A stretch of DNA of 64,000 nt, from contig CALJOK010000053.1 of assembly GCA_937981555.1 (NCBI GenBank), positions 1-64,000 on the forward strand, in the 5' to 3' direction. This document shows, piece after piece, positions 36,655 through 46,179 of the stretch (its first letter is position 1; each line of letters starts with the position of its first letter). The notes beneath the pieces are model-generated. The model did no database searches. It was given only the letters and a program-made list of their open reading frames with translations, and was not told where the DNA came from. The position numbers and the translations under genes were made by a program. This DNA is from an uncultured Saprospiraceae bacterium (lineage in GTDB: Bacteria > Bacteroidota > Bacteroidia > Chitinophagales > Saprospiraceae).

Positions 36655-37695
36655 TTAGCAGCCTTCACAGAATAAATCTGATTGCCATGCTGTTCCATCA
36701 TCTCGAGTAAGTATTACTTCTCCACCTTCACCGTAGTCATTTTCCCATCCTAAAGTTAATTTAGGACCGTCAACTTCTACTTTATTAAAAGTAAAAACTT
36801 CACCCCATTGGCTAGCTCCAGAAAAGCCCATTTTACCGCAAGATTCAGTAACCTGAACATCACCAAGAGGCAAAGAAGTACCGTCAGCAGGAGCATAACA
36901 AGGATAGTAGTTTCCAAATGAAGCATCATTATATTCTACCGCTAATGTAGAGTCTGTAGAATAAACATTATACAGACCTGGATCGAAAGTAGCAGGATCG
37001 TGAACCGCTTCTAATCGAACTTCGCCAATCCAAGTATTACCTGCACAAGCAGCCCATCCAATGTCAGGATTAGGAGCGGTGTTAGTAACTGATGATTCAA
37101 CAAAAGTACCTGCTAAAATAGAATTACAAGGCTTCTTAGTTACAGCAGGAGTATATCGGAACATACCTTGAAAAGTAGGTTGACCGATAATGTTAGATCC
37201 TGTGTTATCGAATGTAAAAGATTTACCATTTGCCATGGTAAGAGTTGCATCCAATTGGAAGTCAGTAGTCAATTCAAAATCATCGATAGTCATTCCTAAA
37301 GCGGTGAAGATCTCAGCAAAAGTAAACGTTGCCGTTAATTGCGGAAGTCCATCAGCATTAGTAGTGAAATCAGATTTTGCATAAGTTTTGAATGTAGTTG
37401 GACCGAAAGTATCTCCATATTTAACAGACCAGCTGTATTCTGTTACGTCAGCTCCATTGTTTTCATCATAGAACTCAACAGTAAAAGAAAGAGAAGAAGA
37501 ATCAGCATTATCAAAGTTTTCATAATCTAAATCTCCAAATACTCCTTCAACTAAACGAGGATAAGCTCCTTTTTCTAGATCTTCAAATTCAGGGAATGCT
37601 CTATCTTTCTCTTGACAAGAGAAGAAAGTCAATGCACCTACTAGAAGAGCTAAAGTATATAAACTGAATTTTTTCATGTTCTTTTTACTTTTCAA
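36655..37695 (-). CDS. Lipoprotein of the second SusCD operon
   Basis: This 346-residue lipoprotein has a signal peptide and lipobox FFSC, followed by acidic residues (CQEKDRAFPEFEDLEKG). The mature part looks all-beta with several Cys pairs (CNS, CAGN, CYAP, CGKM, CEGC at the end). I recognise no enzyme domain. Its place as third gene of the operon suggests a surface ligand-binding role beside SusCD. MKKFSLY (7th codon) could be the true start, because the first six codons add only a charged extension. Confidence 0.75.
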   Translation of the reverse strand: MKSKKNMKKFSLYTLALLVGALTFFSCQEKDRAFPEFEDLEKGAYPRLVEGVFGDLDYENFDNADSSSLSFTVEFYDENNGADVTEYSWSVKYGDTFGPTTFKTYAKSDFTTNADGLPQLTATFTFAEIFTALGMTIDDFELTTDFQLDATLTMANGKSFTFDNTGSNIIGQPTFQGMFRYTPAVTKKPCNSILAGTFVESSVTNTAPNPDIGWAACAGNTWIGEVRLEAVHDPATFDPGLYNVYSTDSTLAVEYNDASFGNYYPCYAPADGTSLPLGDVQVTESCGKMGFSGASQWGEVFTFNKVEVDGPKLTLGWENDYGEGGEVILTRDDGTAWQSDLFCEGC

Positions 37696-37712
37696 TTAAA
37701 AAATAATTTTGA

Positions 37713-39347
37713 TTATTGAGCACATCCTGGTGCTTTTGTATCCCAGAAAACAGGAACAGTAACGTCAGCTTTTTGGCTTGCGTTTGAGTTTCTGTTTACA
37801 TAGTTAGAAGGATACCAGAATGATCTAGCAAATGGACTAGGATCATCTAATCTTAATGGTTGTAAGTTTTTAGGCATACAAGTTCTTCTGTAGCCATTAT
37901 AACCTTCCAATCCATTTCCTTGAAGTGCGATTAAGTATTCTTTCATAACTAAGTCTAACTTTCCATCAGCATCAGCAGCGTTGAACTTGTTATTAACTTC
38001 AGTTACATAATCTTCAACGTCATCCATAGAAGGAGCATCAGCACCTGCTTGAGAAGTGAAACCCATTACCTTCGTAATAGATTTTCTTACTCCACTTTCT
38101 AACATTGCAGCAGCATCATCAGATGTACTTAATGTTAAAGCAGCTTCTGCTCTCATGAAATCAACGTAAGAAGAAAGAATCATAGGCTGGATACCAGCAC
38201 CTCCGTCTCCGTCAGTACCTCCATTTGATGTACCTCCACAACTGTTATCGTCATATTTTCCGCCAGCAGGGTAAGCTCCCCAAACCGTTCTTTTCAAACC
38301 ATCAGGTGGAATACCGTCGTTATTACCGTGATCTCTTCCCCAGTATCCACTATATCCAGCAACATCAAGAGAAGCTGTACACCAAGGTAAACCTGCAGGG
38401 AAGTGAGTAGGGTATGGAAGAGCAGTACAATCTAATGTAAAGAAATTCTCATCCGTTTCGTCACAATCTTGACGGTAGAAGTAGTACTTCAATCGTGGAT
38501 CTTCAGTAAATTTGTCACCGAATAAAAACCACATGTATTGATTAGATAAGTACCATCCAGCACCGCCAGCTTCATAACTGTCAGCATAGTAAGGGTGACG
38601 TGCATCAGGAGTATTTCGATTAGATCCATATTGGAATTGGAAATCGTCTGCTTCAGCAGAGATTAAATCATCAGCAGCGATCAAAGCATTGATTTGAGCT
38701 GTATTACCAGTATTCAAATATGCTTTTAATTTAAGAGAATTAGCAGCCTTGATCCATGATGCATCACTTCCATCATAGAAGATATCATTAGTGATAGTTC
38801 CAGAAGGATTTCCTAAATCAGCAATTGCTTTTTCTAATAAACCAATAGCAGCTTCATATACACTTGAACCAGCATCAGCAGTAGGGTTCAATTCATCTGT
38901 ACCTTGAAATGCTTGAGAATAAGGAATATCTCCAAACAAATCTACTAAAGTAAGCATAGTATATGCTTTGATGATTTTAGCTACACCAGCATGTCTTGTA
39001 AATCCACCATTTTCTTCAGCTAACTGAATGATAAGATTACAATCAGGGATGATTTGAGAGTAAGCTAAATCCCAAATAAAGTCAAAAGAAGAAGGACCAT
39101 CTTGATTGTCATAACGATCACCACCATCTAAGGCAGTCATTCTTACATATGGCATAGTTTCGTCACTCGCTTCATCAATGAAATCGCCTAACTCAATCAT
39201 GGCATTGTTCATCACCAAGTTGATCTCAGCATTTTCAGGAGTAACAGAGTTTGGGTTAATTGCTTGTTCATCTAAATCTAAAGAATCACAGGCACTAACA
39301 AAAACTAATAATCCAAACGCTAAAAATATTTTAAATATATTTTTCAT
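37713..39347 (-). CDS. SusD/RagB-family outer membrane lipoprotein (second locus)
   Basis: This 544-residue SusD-like_2 protein has lipobox VSAC (FVSACDSLDLDEQ) and the family segments AINPNSVTPENAEINLV, WDLAYSQIIPDCNLII, FGDIPYSQAFQG, WIKAANSLKLKAYL and MRAEAALTL. It is paired with the SusC gene 18 nt upstream. It is longer than the SusD of the first locus and carries a glycine/asparagine-rich insertion (GGTSNGGTDGDGGAGI). Confidence 0.93.
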   Translation of the reverse strand: MKNIFKIFLAFGLLVFVSACDSLDLDEQAINPNSVTPENAEINLVMNNAMIELGDFIDEASDETMPYVRMTALDGGDRYDNQDGPSSFDFIWDLAYSQIIPDCNLIIQLAEENGGFTRHAGVAKIIKAYTMLTLVDLFGDIPYSQAFQGTDELNPTADAGSSVYEAAIGLLEKAIADLGNPSGTITNDIFYDGSDASWIKAANSLKLKAYLNTGNTAQINALIAADDLISAEADDFQFQYGSNRNTPDARHPYYADSYEAGGAGWYLSNQYMWFLFGDKFTEDPRLKYYFYRQDCDETDENFFTLDCTALPYPTHFPAGLPWCTASLDVAGYSGYWGRDHGNNDGIPPDGLKRTVWGAYPAGGKYDDNSCGGTSNGGTDGDGGAGIQPMILSSYVDFMRAEAALTLSTSDDAAAMLESGVRKSITKVMGFTSQAGADAPSMDDVEDYVTEVNNKFNAADADGKLDLVMKEYLIALQGNGLEGYNGYRRTCMPKNLQPLRLDDPSPFARSFWYPSNYVNRNSNASQKADVTVPVFWDTKAPGCAQ

Positions 39348-39365
39348 AATTCGATTTTGTTTTAA

Positions 39366-42300
39366 TTAGAAGGTAAACTTAATGCTACCACCCCATTGTT
39401 TAGAGGCAGGAACGTTCATCAATTCAAATCCACGTGCATTACCTACTCCAGTACTCAATACTTCAGGATCGAAGTTAGCACCAGCAGGAAAACCTAAGGC
39501 TCTAAACCAAATGTTTTGTGCTGAAAATGAAATAAAAGCAGATCCAAAAGGAGTGTTTTCAATGAATTTTTTAGGAACAGCATAACCTAAAGAAACTTCT
39601 CTAAGTTTTACAAATGTACCATCATAAACTCTCATTTCGTCAATGAATACACCACCGTTAGTCCAGTAATGTTGAGTAGTTGTAATTTGAATATCATTAG
39701 GTGTACCATCTTCTTTAACACCAGGAGCAATTACAGTAGTAAAACGATCGAAATCTGTTTCTTGTAAAATACCTCTAGCTAACAAAGTAGAAGGAGTCGT
39801 TGCATAAATGTCACCACCAGAAACATAAGTGATTAATGCACTTAAGTTAAATCCTTTATAGTTAACATTTATTCCACCATTAGTTGCCCAATCTGGGTTA
39901 GGATCACCTACAACACCAGTTTCAGAATCAATAATATAAGAACCAGAACCAGAAACGATTGGGTTTCCAGCAGCATCTCTTTTAATTACTTCCGCTTTAA
40001 TTGCACCGTATGGTTGTCCAGGAATAGCCCAGCTACCAAGAGTGGTAAAAAGTTCCAAAATTGCGAATTCAGATAGTCCAGGAGACAATGCTTCTACTGT
40101 ATTCTTGTTTCGTGTAAAGTTACCATTCAATGTAACAGTCAAATCTTTTCTTCTAATTGGTGTTACGTTAATTCCTAACTCAACTCCTTTGTTCAAAATC
40201 TCAGCAGCATTTACTGTCGTAGAAGTATATCCTGTAGCTGGATCAAGAGACAATGGAATAATCAAATCACTAGATCGTTTGTTGTATAAAGATAAATCTA
40301 CACCAATTCTGTTATCCCAGAATTTTGCATCTACACCAAACTCTAACTCTTTATGAAGCTCTGGCTTCAAGTTAACGTTACCAAATTGTTGAGCTACTGT
40401 GTTAGTATTTAATACAGTTCCGCCAGCAGTAACAAATTCTCTTGTATTAATTCCTAATACACTTCTTGTGTCATATGGCTGAGGATAGCCTGCAGATGTT
40501 CCATATCCTACTCTAATTTTCAAGTAATCAATGATTCCAGAATTAGTCATTTCTGGGAATGCATCAGTAGGAACGAAAGACAAACTTGCAGAAGGATAGA
40601 AAACACTTCTGTTTTCTTTTTCTAAAGTTGAAGTCCAATCATTTCTTCCTGATAAATTCAAGTATAAATAACTTTTGTATCCAAAAGATACAGATGCGTA
40701 AGCTCCTAATAAACTTTCTCTTTCATCGTAAGTTGTATTAGTATGGTTTACAAAGTTATTGTGTGTCTGCAATCCAAATACAAACTGCTCAGAACTATTA
40801 GCGAAAGTAGAATTTCTACTATCATCTCTTTCGTTAAATCCAACAACCCCGTCGATGTTGATATCGTCAGTTAAGTTTTTGTTGAATTGAAGATTAATGT
40901 TGTGATCATTAATAAAGTTGATACGCTGAGAAGTTTCCAAAACACCATCAGCGATTTGTCCACCTAATTTATTTACAGCGAATCTTTGACGTTGGTTATA
41001 TCCGTCCAAACCGTATCGGTAGTTAACGCTCAACCAGTCAGTAAGGTCATAACTCAAAGAAATTGTTCCGAAGAATCGAGCTAATTTCTCTTTATCAGAA
41101 GTATTATTCAACGTCCAAATTGGGTGTTGAATTTGTCTAACAGATCCTCTATAGAAGATAGTAGAATTGTCAGCAGGATCTTCCCACTCCAATCCATTCA
41201 AATCAACACTACGAGGAGTGTAGAAAACGTTAGAGAACAATGATGCTCCATCGTTAGGATTAGAACTTGTAGAAGTTGACACAGGAGGTGCAACTCTATC
41301 AGAATTCACATAGTTAAATGTACTTCTGATTTTAATTCCATTAGATAATTTAGTATTGATACCTAATCCGAATGTATGCTTATTGAAGTTACTCAATGGC
41401 ACAAATCCTTCTTCTGAACGGTAACCATAGTTAAAGTTCAATGTAGTTCCTTCACTCAATCTGTTCGCAACATTTACAGATGTATTACTAATCAAACCAG
41501 TTTGGAAGAAGTTTTGAAGGTTATCATATGCTTTGTAGTCATATCGAGCACCTGCATACTCTTCTAAGTTATCATCATATGGGTGATTGATAGTTCCATC
41601 TGCTGGATTGTAGTTGTTTTGACCTCGGTCATACATTCTTTGGAATGCTCCTTGGTGTACACCAAATGAGAATGGTGCTCCCCAGTTAGAGAAGGCAACT
41701 GATTGATTATTGTGGAATCCATTTCCGTATAAATCTTGATCTTCAGGTAAAGATGCAATTTGATTGGCGTGGAAAGATTGGTTAACAGTAACCTCAAATT
41801 TCTTATCCATTGGCATATCAGCACCATTCTTAGTAGTGATTAAGATTACACCATTTCTTCCTGCTTCTCCATAAAGTACAGTTGCACTCAATCCTTTCAA
41901 TACATTCACTTCAGAAATGTTGTTAGGATCCAAATCTAAGAAACGAGAAGATGCAGAAGATGATCCTGCTAATTCCCCTCTATCTGTATTTGTGTCAGAG
42001 TTAAAAGGAACTCCATCTACTACAAATAAAGGTTGGTTGCTACCAGAAATGGAAGAGTAACCACGAATGATTACGTTTGTTCCTGATCCTGCAAGTCCTG
42101 AAGTAGAATTAATTTCTACCCCTGCAACTTTTCCTCTTAATACCCGAGTAACGTCAGCCTCAGGTTTAAGTTCGATGTCTTTGGAGTCAATTGTAGTTAC
42201 GGCATATCCAAGAGCTTTTTTCTCTTTCTTGATACCGAAACCTGTTACAACGATTTCTCCTAATACGCTACCTTCAGTAAGAGATACATTGAGCACATTT

Positions 42301-42560
42301 GATGCGCCTAAAGTTTCTTCCTTTGTTCCGTAACCTGTGTAAGATATTACCAAAACATCTGAACCTGCTGGAACGTCTAATGAATAGCTTCCATCAATGT
42401 CCGAAGTCGTACCTACACCTTCAGCACCTTTAACAACAACACTTGCACCAATAAGTGCTTCGCCTTTGTCGTCCGATATGGTACCGGTAATTGTTCTCTG
42501 TGCCAACATAGTTCCTAGGGCACAGAAGAATAGCACTAAAACTAGTGAGAGTTTTTTCAT
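39366..42560 (-). CDS. SusC/RagA-family TonB-dependent transporter (second locus)
   Basis: This 1064-residue transporter has a signal peptide ending MLAQ, a carboxypeptidase-regulatory-like domain (ITGTISDDKGEALIGASV ... YTGYGTKE), a plug with NVIIRGYSSISGSNQPLFVVDG and NVLKGLSATVLYGEAGRNGVILITTK, and a barrel ending WGGSIKFTF. Its first ~105 residues are very similar to those of the transporter at 27572-30688, while the barrels differ. It lies in the order SusC-SusD-lipoprotein, and no regulator or hydrolase accompanies it. Confidence 0.95.
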   Translation of the reverse strand: MKKLSLVLVLFFCALGTMLAQRTITGTISDDKGEALIGASVVVKGAEGVGTTSDIDGSYSLDVPAGSDVLVISYTGYGTKEETLGASNVLNVSLTEGSVLGEIVVTGFGIKKEKKALGYAVTTIDSKDIELKPEADVTRVLRGKVAGVEINSTSGLAGSGTNVIIRGYSSISGSNQPLFVVDGVPFNSDTNTDRGELAGSSSASSRFLDLDPNNISEVNVLKGLSATVLYGEAGRNGVILITTKNGADMPMDKKFEVTVNQSFHANQIASLPEDQDLYGNGFHNNQSVAFSNWGAPFSFGVHQGAFQRMYDRGQNNYNPADGTINHPYDDNLEEYAGARYDYKAYDNLQNFFQTGLISNTSVNVANRLSEGTTLNFNYGYRSEEGFVPLSNFNKHTFGLGINTKLSNGIKIRSTFNYVNSDRVAPPVSTSTSSNPNDGASLFSNVFYTPRSVDLNGLEWEDPADNSTIFYRGSVRQIQHPIWTLNNTSDKEKLARFFGTISLSYDLTDWLSVNYRYGLDGYNQRQRFAVNKLGGQIADGVLETSQRINFINDHNINLQFNKNLTDDINIDGVVGFNERDDSRNSTFANSSEQFVFGLQTHNNFVNHTNTTYDERESLLGAYASVSFGYKSYLYLNLSGRNDWTSTLEKENRSVFYPSASLSFVPTDAFPEMTNSGIIDYLKIRVGYGTSAGYPQPYDTRSVLGINTREFVTAGGTVLNTNTVAQQFGNVNLKPELHKELEFGVDAKFWDNRIGVDLSLYNKRSSDLIIPLSLDPATGYTSTTVNAAEILNKGVELGINVTPIRRKDLTVTLNGNFTRNKNTVEALSPGLSEFAILELFTTLGSWAIPGQPYGAIKAEVIKRDAAGNPIVSGSGSYIIDSETGVVGDPNPDWATNGGINVNYKGFNLSALITYVSGGDIYATTPSTLLARGILQETDFDRFTTVIAPGVKEDGTPNDIQITTTQHYWTNGGVFIDEMRVYDGTFVKLREVSLGYAVPKKFIENTPFGSAFISFSAQNIWFRALGFPAGANFDPEVLSTGVGNARGFELMNVPASKQWGGSIKFTF

Positions 42561-43296
42561 ACTAATCCGATTTTAGTTAATAAAAAAAATTAAAAAATTA
42601 AATTATAAATTGTTCCAATTCTGTTCTGTAGTTTTTCGTATTGAATTGATTTTAACAATACCTCGTTCTGTTTGCATGTAGTTGAATTGAGTACTATTTC
42701 ATGGTAGTTCTCGTCTTTTTTTACTGGTAATAATTATATAAACTTCTCAAATGCAAAATGCATCGTATCAGCTCCTAATTATTTTTTAGAGTGAAACAAT
42801 GAATTATTTTGCAAAAGATGTATTTAATTTTTTGAAATAAAATCCATTTTACTTTTTTGTTTCTTACTAAAAAAACAAACTAAAATAGTGTATCAAATGT
42901 GTTATGATTTTGAAAAATGTTGATTAGCAAAAACCGCATTGGATTTTTGAAGAGTGATTTTCTATATGTTCTTATGGGTTGGATGTGTTCTACTTCTTAA
43001 TATTTGCTACATAAACGACATAAATTCCTTATTCGCTGCCATCATTTAACATCTTTTTAACATTAAAGCAAAGACGAATTTATATATTTTACCGTTAAGC
43101 GACTAATATTTATCGACTATTTTAAAAATTGAGTAAAATCAGAGAGTTGAATGAGATGAGCCCTTCGAATAATGTTGTGTTAATTTAATTTGTGTTTATT
43201 TACTTCAAACTGACTTTTAAAAGCCAATCATCAAGCTTAAAGGGTTTTTCGTTTTATCTTCTCTTTGCTTGTTTTTGGCTTCGCAAATATAGAAAA
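42561..43296. other. 736-nt intergenic region, no gene seen
   Basis: This AT-rich region precedes the second SusC gene and follows pdxJ on the same strand. No open frame, hairpin terminator or RNA gene was recognised by eye. The SusC promoter should lie here. The pdxJ terminator is not obvious. Confidence 0.5.
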
Positions 43297-44010
43297 TCAT
43301 TTTAATTCTCTTAAGTATAATTGGACAGTATTATATAGGCCATAATATAAGGCGTCTGAAATAAGAGCCTGTCCAATTGAAACTTCTAATAAGTTTGGCA
43401 CATTCTCTTTGAAAAATTGCAAATTATCCAAGTTTAAATCATGCCCTGCATTAATGCCTATTCCTATCTCATTGGCTACCTTGGCTGCTTCGGTAAATGA
43501 TTTAACAGCAGCATATTTATCTGTAGCAAAATTTTTAGCATAATCACCTGTATACAGTTCAATTCGATCGGCACCTACTTTTTTAGCTCCTTCTACCATT
43601 TTTCCTTCAGGATCAACAAATAAAGAAGTCCGAATTCCTGCTGCCTTTAATTTTGAAATAACTTCTGTCAAAAAGGATTCATGCTCAATCGTATCCCAAC
43701 CATGATCTGAAGTCAGTTGATTAGGATCATCGGGAACTAAAGTACATTGGTGAGGCTTGTTTTTTAAAACTAAGTCCATAAAATGAGGTGTTGGGTTTCC
43801 TTCGATATTAAATTCAGTTTGAACTAATGCTTTTAGTTTAGGAAGATCTGCAAAGGTAATATGTCTTTCATCAGGTCTTGGATGAACAGTAATTCCTTGT
43901 GCTCCAAATTTTTCACAATCAATTGCCACTTGCTCCAAATTGGGTAAATTTCCACCACGTGCATTTCTGATTAATGCTACTTTGTTCAAATTGATACTTA
44001 ATCGAGTCAT
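43297..44010 (-). CDS. pdxJ: Pyridoxine 5'-phosphate synthase PdxJ
   Basis: This 237-residue enzyme of the TIM-barrel type shows LSINLNKVALIRNARGGNLPN, AQGITVHPRPDERHI, CTLVPDDPNQLTSDHGWD, SLFVDPEGKM, ADRIELYTGDYA, GINAGHDLNLDNL and LLEVSIGQALISDALYYGL, all typical of PdxJ. It condenses 1-deoxyxylulose 5-phosphate with 3-amino-2-oxopropyl phosphate to make vitamin B6. It is transcribed alone, divergent from the CPBP protease gene. Confidence 0.97.
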   Translation of the reverse strand: MTRLSINLNKVALIRNARGGNLPNLEQVAIDCEKFGAQGITVHPRPDERHITFADLPKLKALVQTEFNIEGNPTPHFMDLVLKNKPHQCTLVPDDPNQLTSDHGWDTIEHESFLTEVISKLKAAGIRTSLFVDPEGKMVEGAKKVGADRIELYTGDYAKNFATDKYAAVKSFTEAAKVANEIGIGINAGHDLNLDNLQFFKENVPNLLEVSIGQALISDALYYGLYNTVQLYLRELK

Positions 44011-44103
44011 AATTTAAAATTTTGAAGTGTTGTTTGTTTCTAAATAAAAAAATACACCTTAATATGGAGTAAATTTTACTTACTCAAAACATTGTTTTTT
44101 TCT

Positions 44104-44121
44104 TATCTTGCGGCAAATGTA
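44104..44121. promoter_or_regulatory. Overlapping divergent -7 boxes (CPBP gene / pdxJ)
   Basis: TATCTTG (rightward) and, on the other strand, TACATTTG (leftward, 44114-44121) flank CGG, giving the near-palindrome TATCTTG-CGG-CAAATGTA. -33 boxes are degenerate (TTA at 44080-44082 for the rightward one). This could be a shared bidirectional promoter. Confidence 0.35.
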
Positions 44122-44168
44122 AGGACAAAATTGAAGTAATTTACTTCACGTGAAATTAATTTTTTAGG

Positions 44169-45128
44169 ATGATAAATGACAATGAAATTTTAGATTCACC
44201 TATAGCCAAATATGCGGGCATTCCACCTCTTTTCATGCTTTCGATGTTAGGGTTAATTGTGTTTTTATGCCTTTTAGTTGGACTTGGATTAGTGGAAGGA
44301 TATGGGTATTTAAAAGAAATGGATTTGACTGATTCTTTAACAAGTTTGAGTTCAGAAAGTGTTACTTCTACTCGTGATTTTATCCGTACCAATCTTTTGA
44401 TTAATCATCTTACCACATTTGTTATTCCAGGGATTGTTTTTTCTTATTTTTTTTATAAAAATAAGTGGGCGAGGTTTTTACGCATTAGCGAATATCCTAA
44501 ATTATATAATTTACTCCTCGGTTCAATACTTATTTTAGCAGCATTTCCTTTGGCTCAATTTGCCTTTTGGGTAAACATGAAAATACCAATGCCCTCTTTT
44601 TTGATAGAAATGGAAGAGGGAACTGCTGAGATGGTGAAAAACCTTTTACTGGTCGATCAACCGCATGAATTATGGTTTAATTTATTTGTCATTGCGGTGA
44701 TTCCTGCGATTGGAGAAGAGTTTATTTTTAGAGGAATTTTGCAAAAGAAATTAGTTGAACAGATGAAAAATCCACATGTGGCAATTTGGTTGGCTGCTTT
44801 GATTTTTAGTGCGATTCATATGCAATTTCAAGGTTTCTTATCTCGAATGTTGTTGGGGGGGATTTTAGGGTATTTATATTATTGGACGGGAAATCTATGG
44901 GTGCCAATTTTTGCTCATCTAGTTAATAATGCGGTGCAAATTGTTGGACAATATTTTTACCAAAAAGGAATGATAGATATTAATATGGATGATGCAATTG
45001 TAGACGTGAATTGGCCGATGACCTTGATTGCATTTATAGTTGTAATAGTGTTGAGTTATGTTATGATAAAAATCAACAAACAAGAGCATATTCCTCCTGA
45101 ATCGAATATTGAAAACATGAATACTTAA
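44169..45128 (+). CDS. CPBP-family intramembrane metalloprotease
   Basis: This 319-residue membrane protein has about eight membrane segments. The CPBP (Abi/CAAX-like) motifs are EEFIFRGILQKKL (EExxxR), HMQFQGF (His motif) and HLVNNAVQ (HxxxN). These residues line the membrane-embedded metal site. Substrates of bacterial members are mostly unknown. It precedes cdsA by 87 nt in the same direction. Confidence 0.92.
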   Translation: MINDNEILDSPIAKYAGIPPLFMLSMLGLIVFLCLLVGLGLVEGYGYLKEMDLTDSLTSLSSESVTSTRDFIRTNLLINHLTTFVIPGIVFSYFFYKNKWARFLRISEYPKLYNLLLGSILILAAFPLAQFAFWVNMKIPMPSFLIEMEEGTAEMVKNLLLVDQPHELWFNLFVIAVIPAIGEEFIFRGILQKKLVEQMKNPHVAIWLAALIFSAIHMQFQGFLSRMLLGGILGYLYYWTGNLWVPIFAHLVNNAVQIVGQYFYQKGMIDINMDDAIVDVNWPMTLIAFIVVIVLSYVMIKINKQEHIPPESNIENMNT

Positions 45129-45215
45129 TTGATTCTAGATACAATACCTAGCCACAGATAATAAAAAAACACCCTCAACTGTTAAGATAAATTAAGAGCT
45201 AATAAACAAACATTT
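45129..45215. other. Spacer between CPBP protease gene and cdsA
   Basis: This spacer has no clear terminator. It contains a short GCCACAGATAATAAAAAAACA segment that resembles part of the GCCGCAGATTG arm seen at 10028-10156. Confidence 0.3.
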
Positions 45216-46049
45216 ATGAGTGGATTATTACAAAGAGGAATAACAGCAATTATTTTTGTAGCAGTCATGCTAGCTGGATTGTATTTTAGTAAGAATTCCT
45301 TCTTAGCTTTATTTGGGTTGATTACCATTTTAAGCCTTTGGGAGTTTTATACGATTATATTAAAAAATGAGACTCATGATTTTTTACGAAAAATCTATGG
45401 AGTGGTAATTGGTGCAACTCCTTTCTTGATTGCAGCTTATTATCATCTTGGAAAAATAGAAAATGGAACTGAATTCTTAAGAATTAGCATTTTAGCATTT
45501 TTACCAATTCTCTTTTTCTTATTTATCATTGAATTATTTACTAAATCCAAATATCCATTTGCCAATTTAGGGCATCTGTTTTTGGGATTAATCTATATCG
45601 GAATTCCATTTACATTAGCTCAATTTATTGCAATCAATGATGGAAATTACTATCCAAATATCATTTTAGGATTGCTTGTATTAACTTGGGCAAATGATAC
45701 GGGTGCATATTTGATCGGTTCTCAAATTGGAAAAACGCCTCTTTTTCCACGAATCTCACCTAATAAGACATGGGAAGGATCGTTAGGAGGAGTTGCGGTT
45801 ACATTTCTAATTGCTTGGTTATTAAGCATTTACGTAACGGAATTGAGTTTGACGAACTGGTTAGTGTTAGCTGTTTTAGTTTCTATATTTGCATCTATCG
45901 GAGATTTGATAGAGTCAATGTTAAAAAGAAGTTTAGGAGTCAAAGATTCAGGAACAATTATGCCCGGACATGGCGGATTTTTAGATAGATTTGATGCGTT
46001 TATATTTCTTTTACCATTTGCAGCAAGTTATTTACTAGCCATTCGATAA
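45216..46049 (+). CDS. cdsA: Phosphatidate cytidylyltransferase
   Basis: This 277-residue multi-span membrane enzyme carries the CdsA signature near the C-terminus (RSLGVKDSGTIMPGHGGFLDRFDAF) and the NDTGAYLIGSQIGKTPLFPRISPNKTWEGSLGG segment. It makes CDP-diacylglycerol, the precursor of phosphatidylserine and of phosphatidylethanolamine by the enzyme encoded next. The two genes are separated by an inverted repeat and a promoter-like box, so they may have separate transcripts. Confidence 0.96.
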   Translation: MSGLLQRGITAIIFVAVMLAGLYFSKNSFLALFGLITILSLWEFYTIILKNETHDFLRKIYGVVIGATPFLIAAYYHLGKIENGTEFLRISILAFLPILFFLFIIELFTKSKYPFANLGHLFLGLIYIGIPFTLAQFIAINDGNYYPNIILGLLVLTWANDTGAYLIGSQIGKTPLFPRISPNKTWEGSLGGVAVTFLIAWLLSIYVTELSLTNWLVLAVLVSIFASIGDLIESMLKRSLGVKDSGTIMPGHGGFLDRFDAFIFLLPFAASYLLAIR

Positions 46050-46073
46050 CTTTTTGGCTATTAAAGCGTTTTA

Positions 46074-46117
46074 TTTTAGTCGAAAACTTGGGATGCAATC
46101 GTACATGTCGGCTAAAA
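46074..46117. repeat. Short inverted repeat between cdsA and psd
   Basis: TTTTAGTCGA (46074-46083) and TCGGCTAAAA (46108-46117) form 10-bp arms with one mismatch, with the word GGGATGCAATCGTACATG inside. A similar word, GGTGCAATCTTACATC, lies in the 50213-50228 gap. Confidence 0.55.
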
Positions 46118-46122
46118 TTTAT

Positions 46123-46130
46123 TATTTTTG
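46123..46130 (+). promoter_or_regulatory. -7 box upstream of psd
   Basis: TATTTTTG fits TAnnTTTG and gives a leader of about 45 nt to the ATG at 46180. A good TTG box at the right distance is missing. Confidence 0.35.
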
Positions 46131-46179
46131 TGAGCTTTGTTAAAAGATTGATATTAGAACCTAATCAAAATTAAAATAT

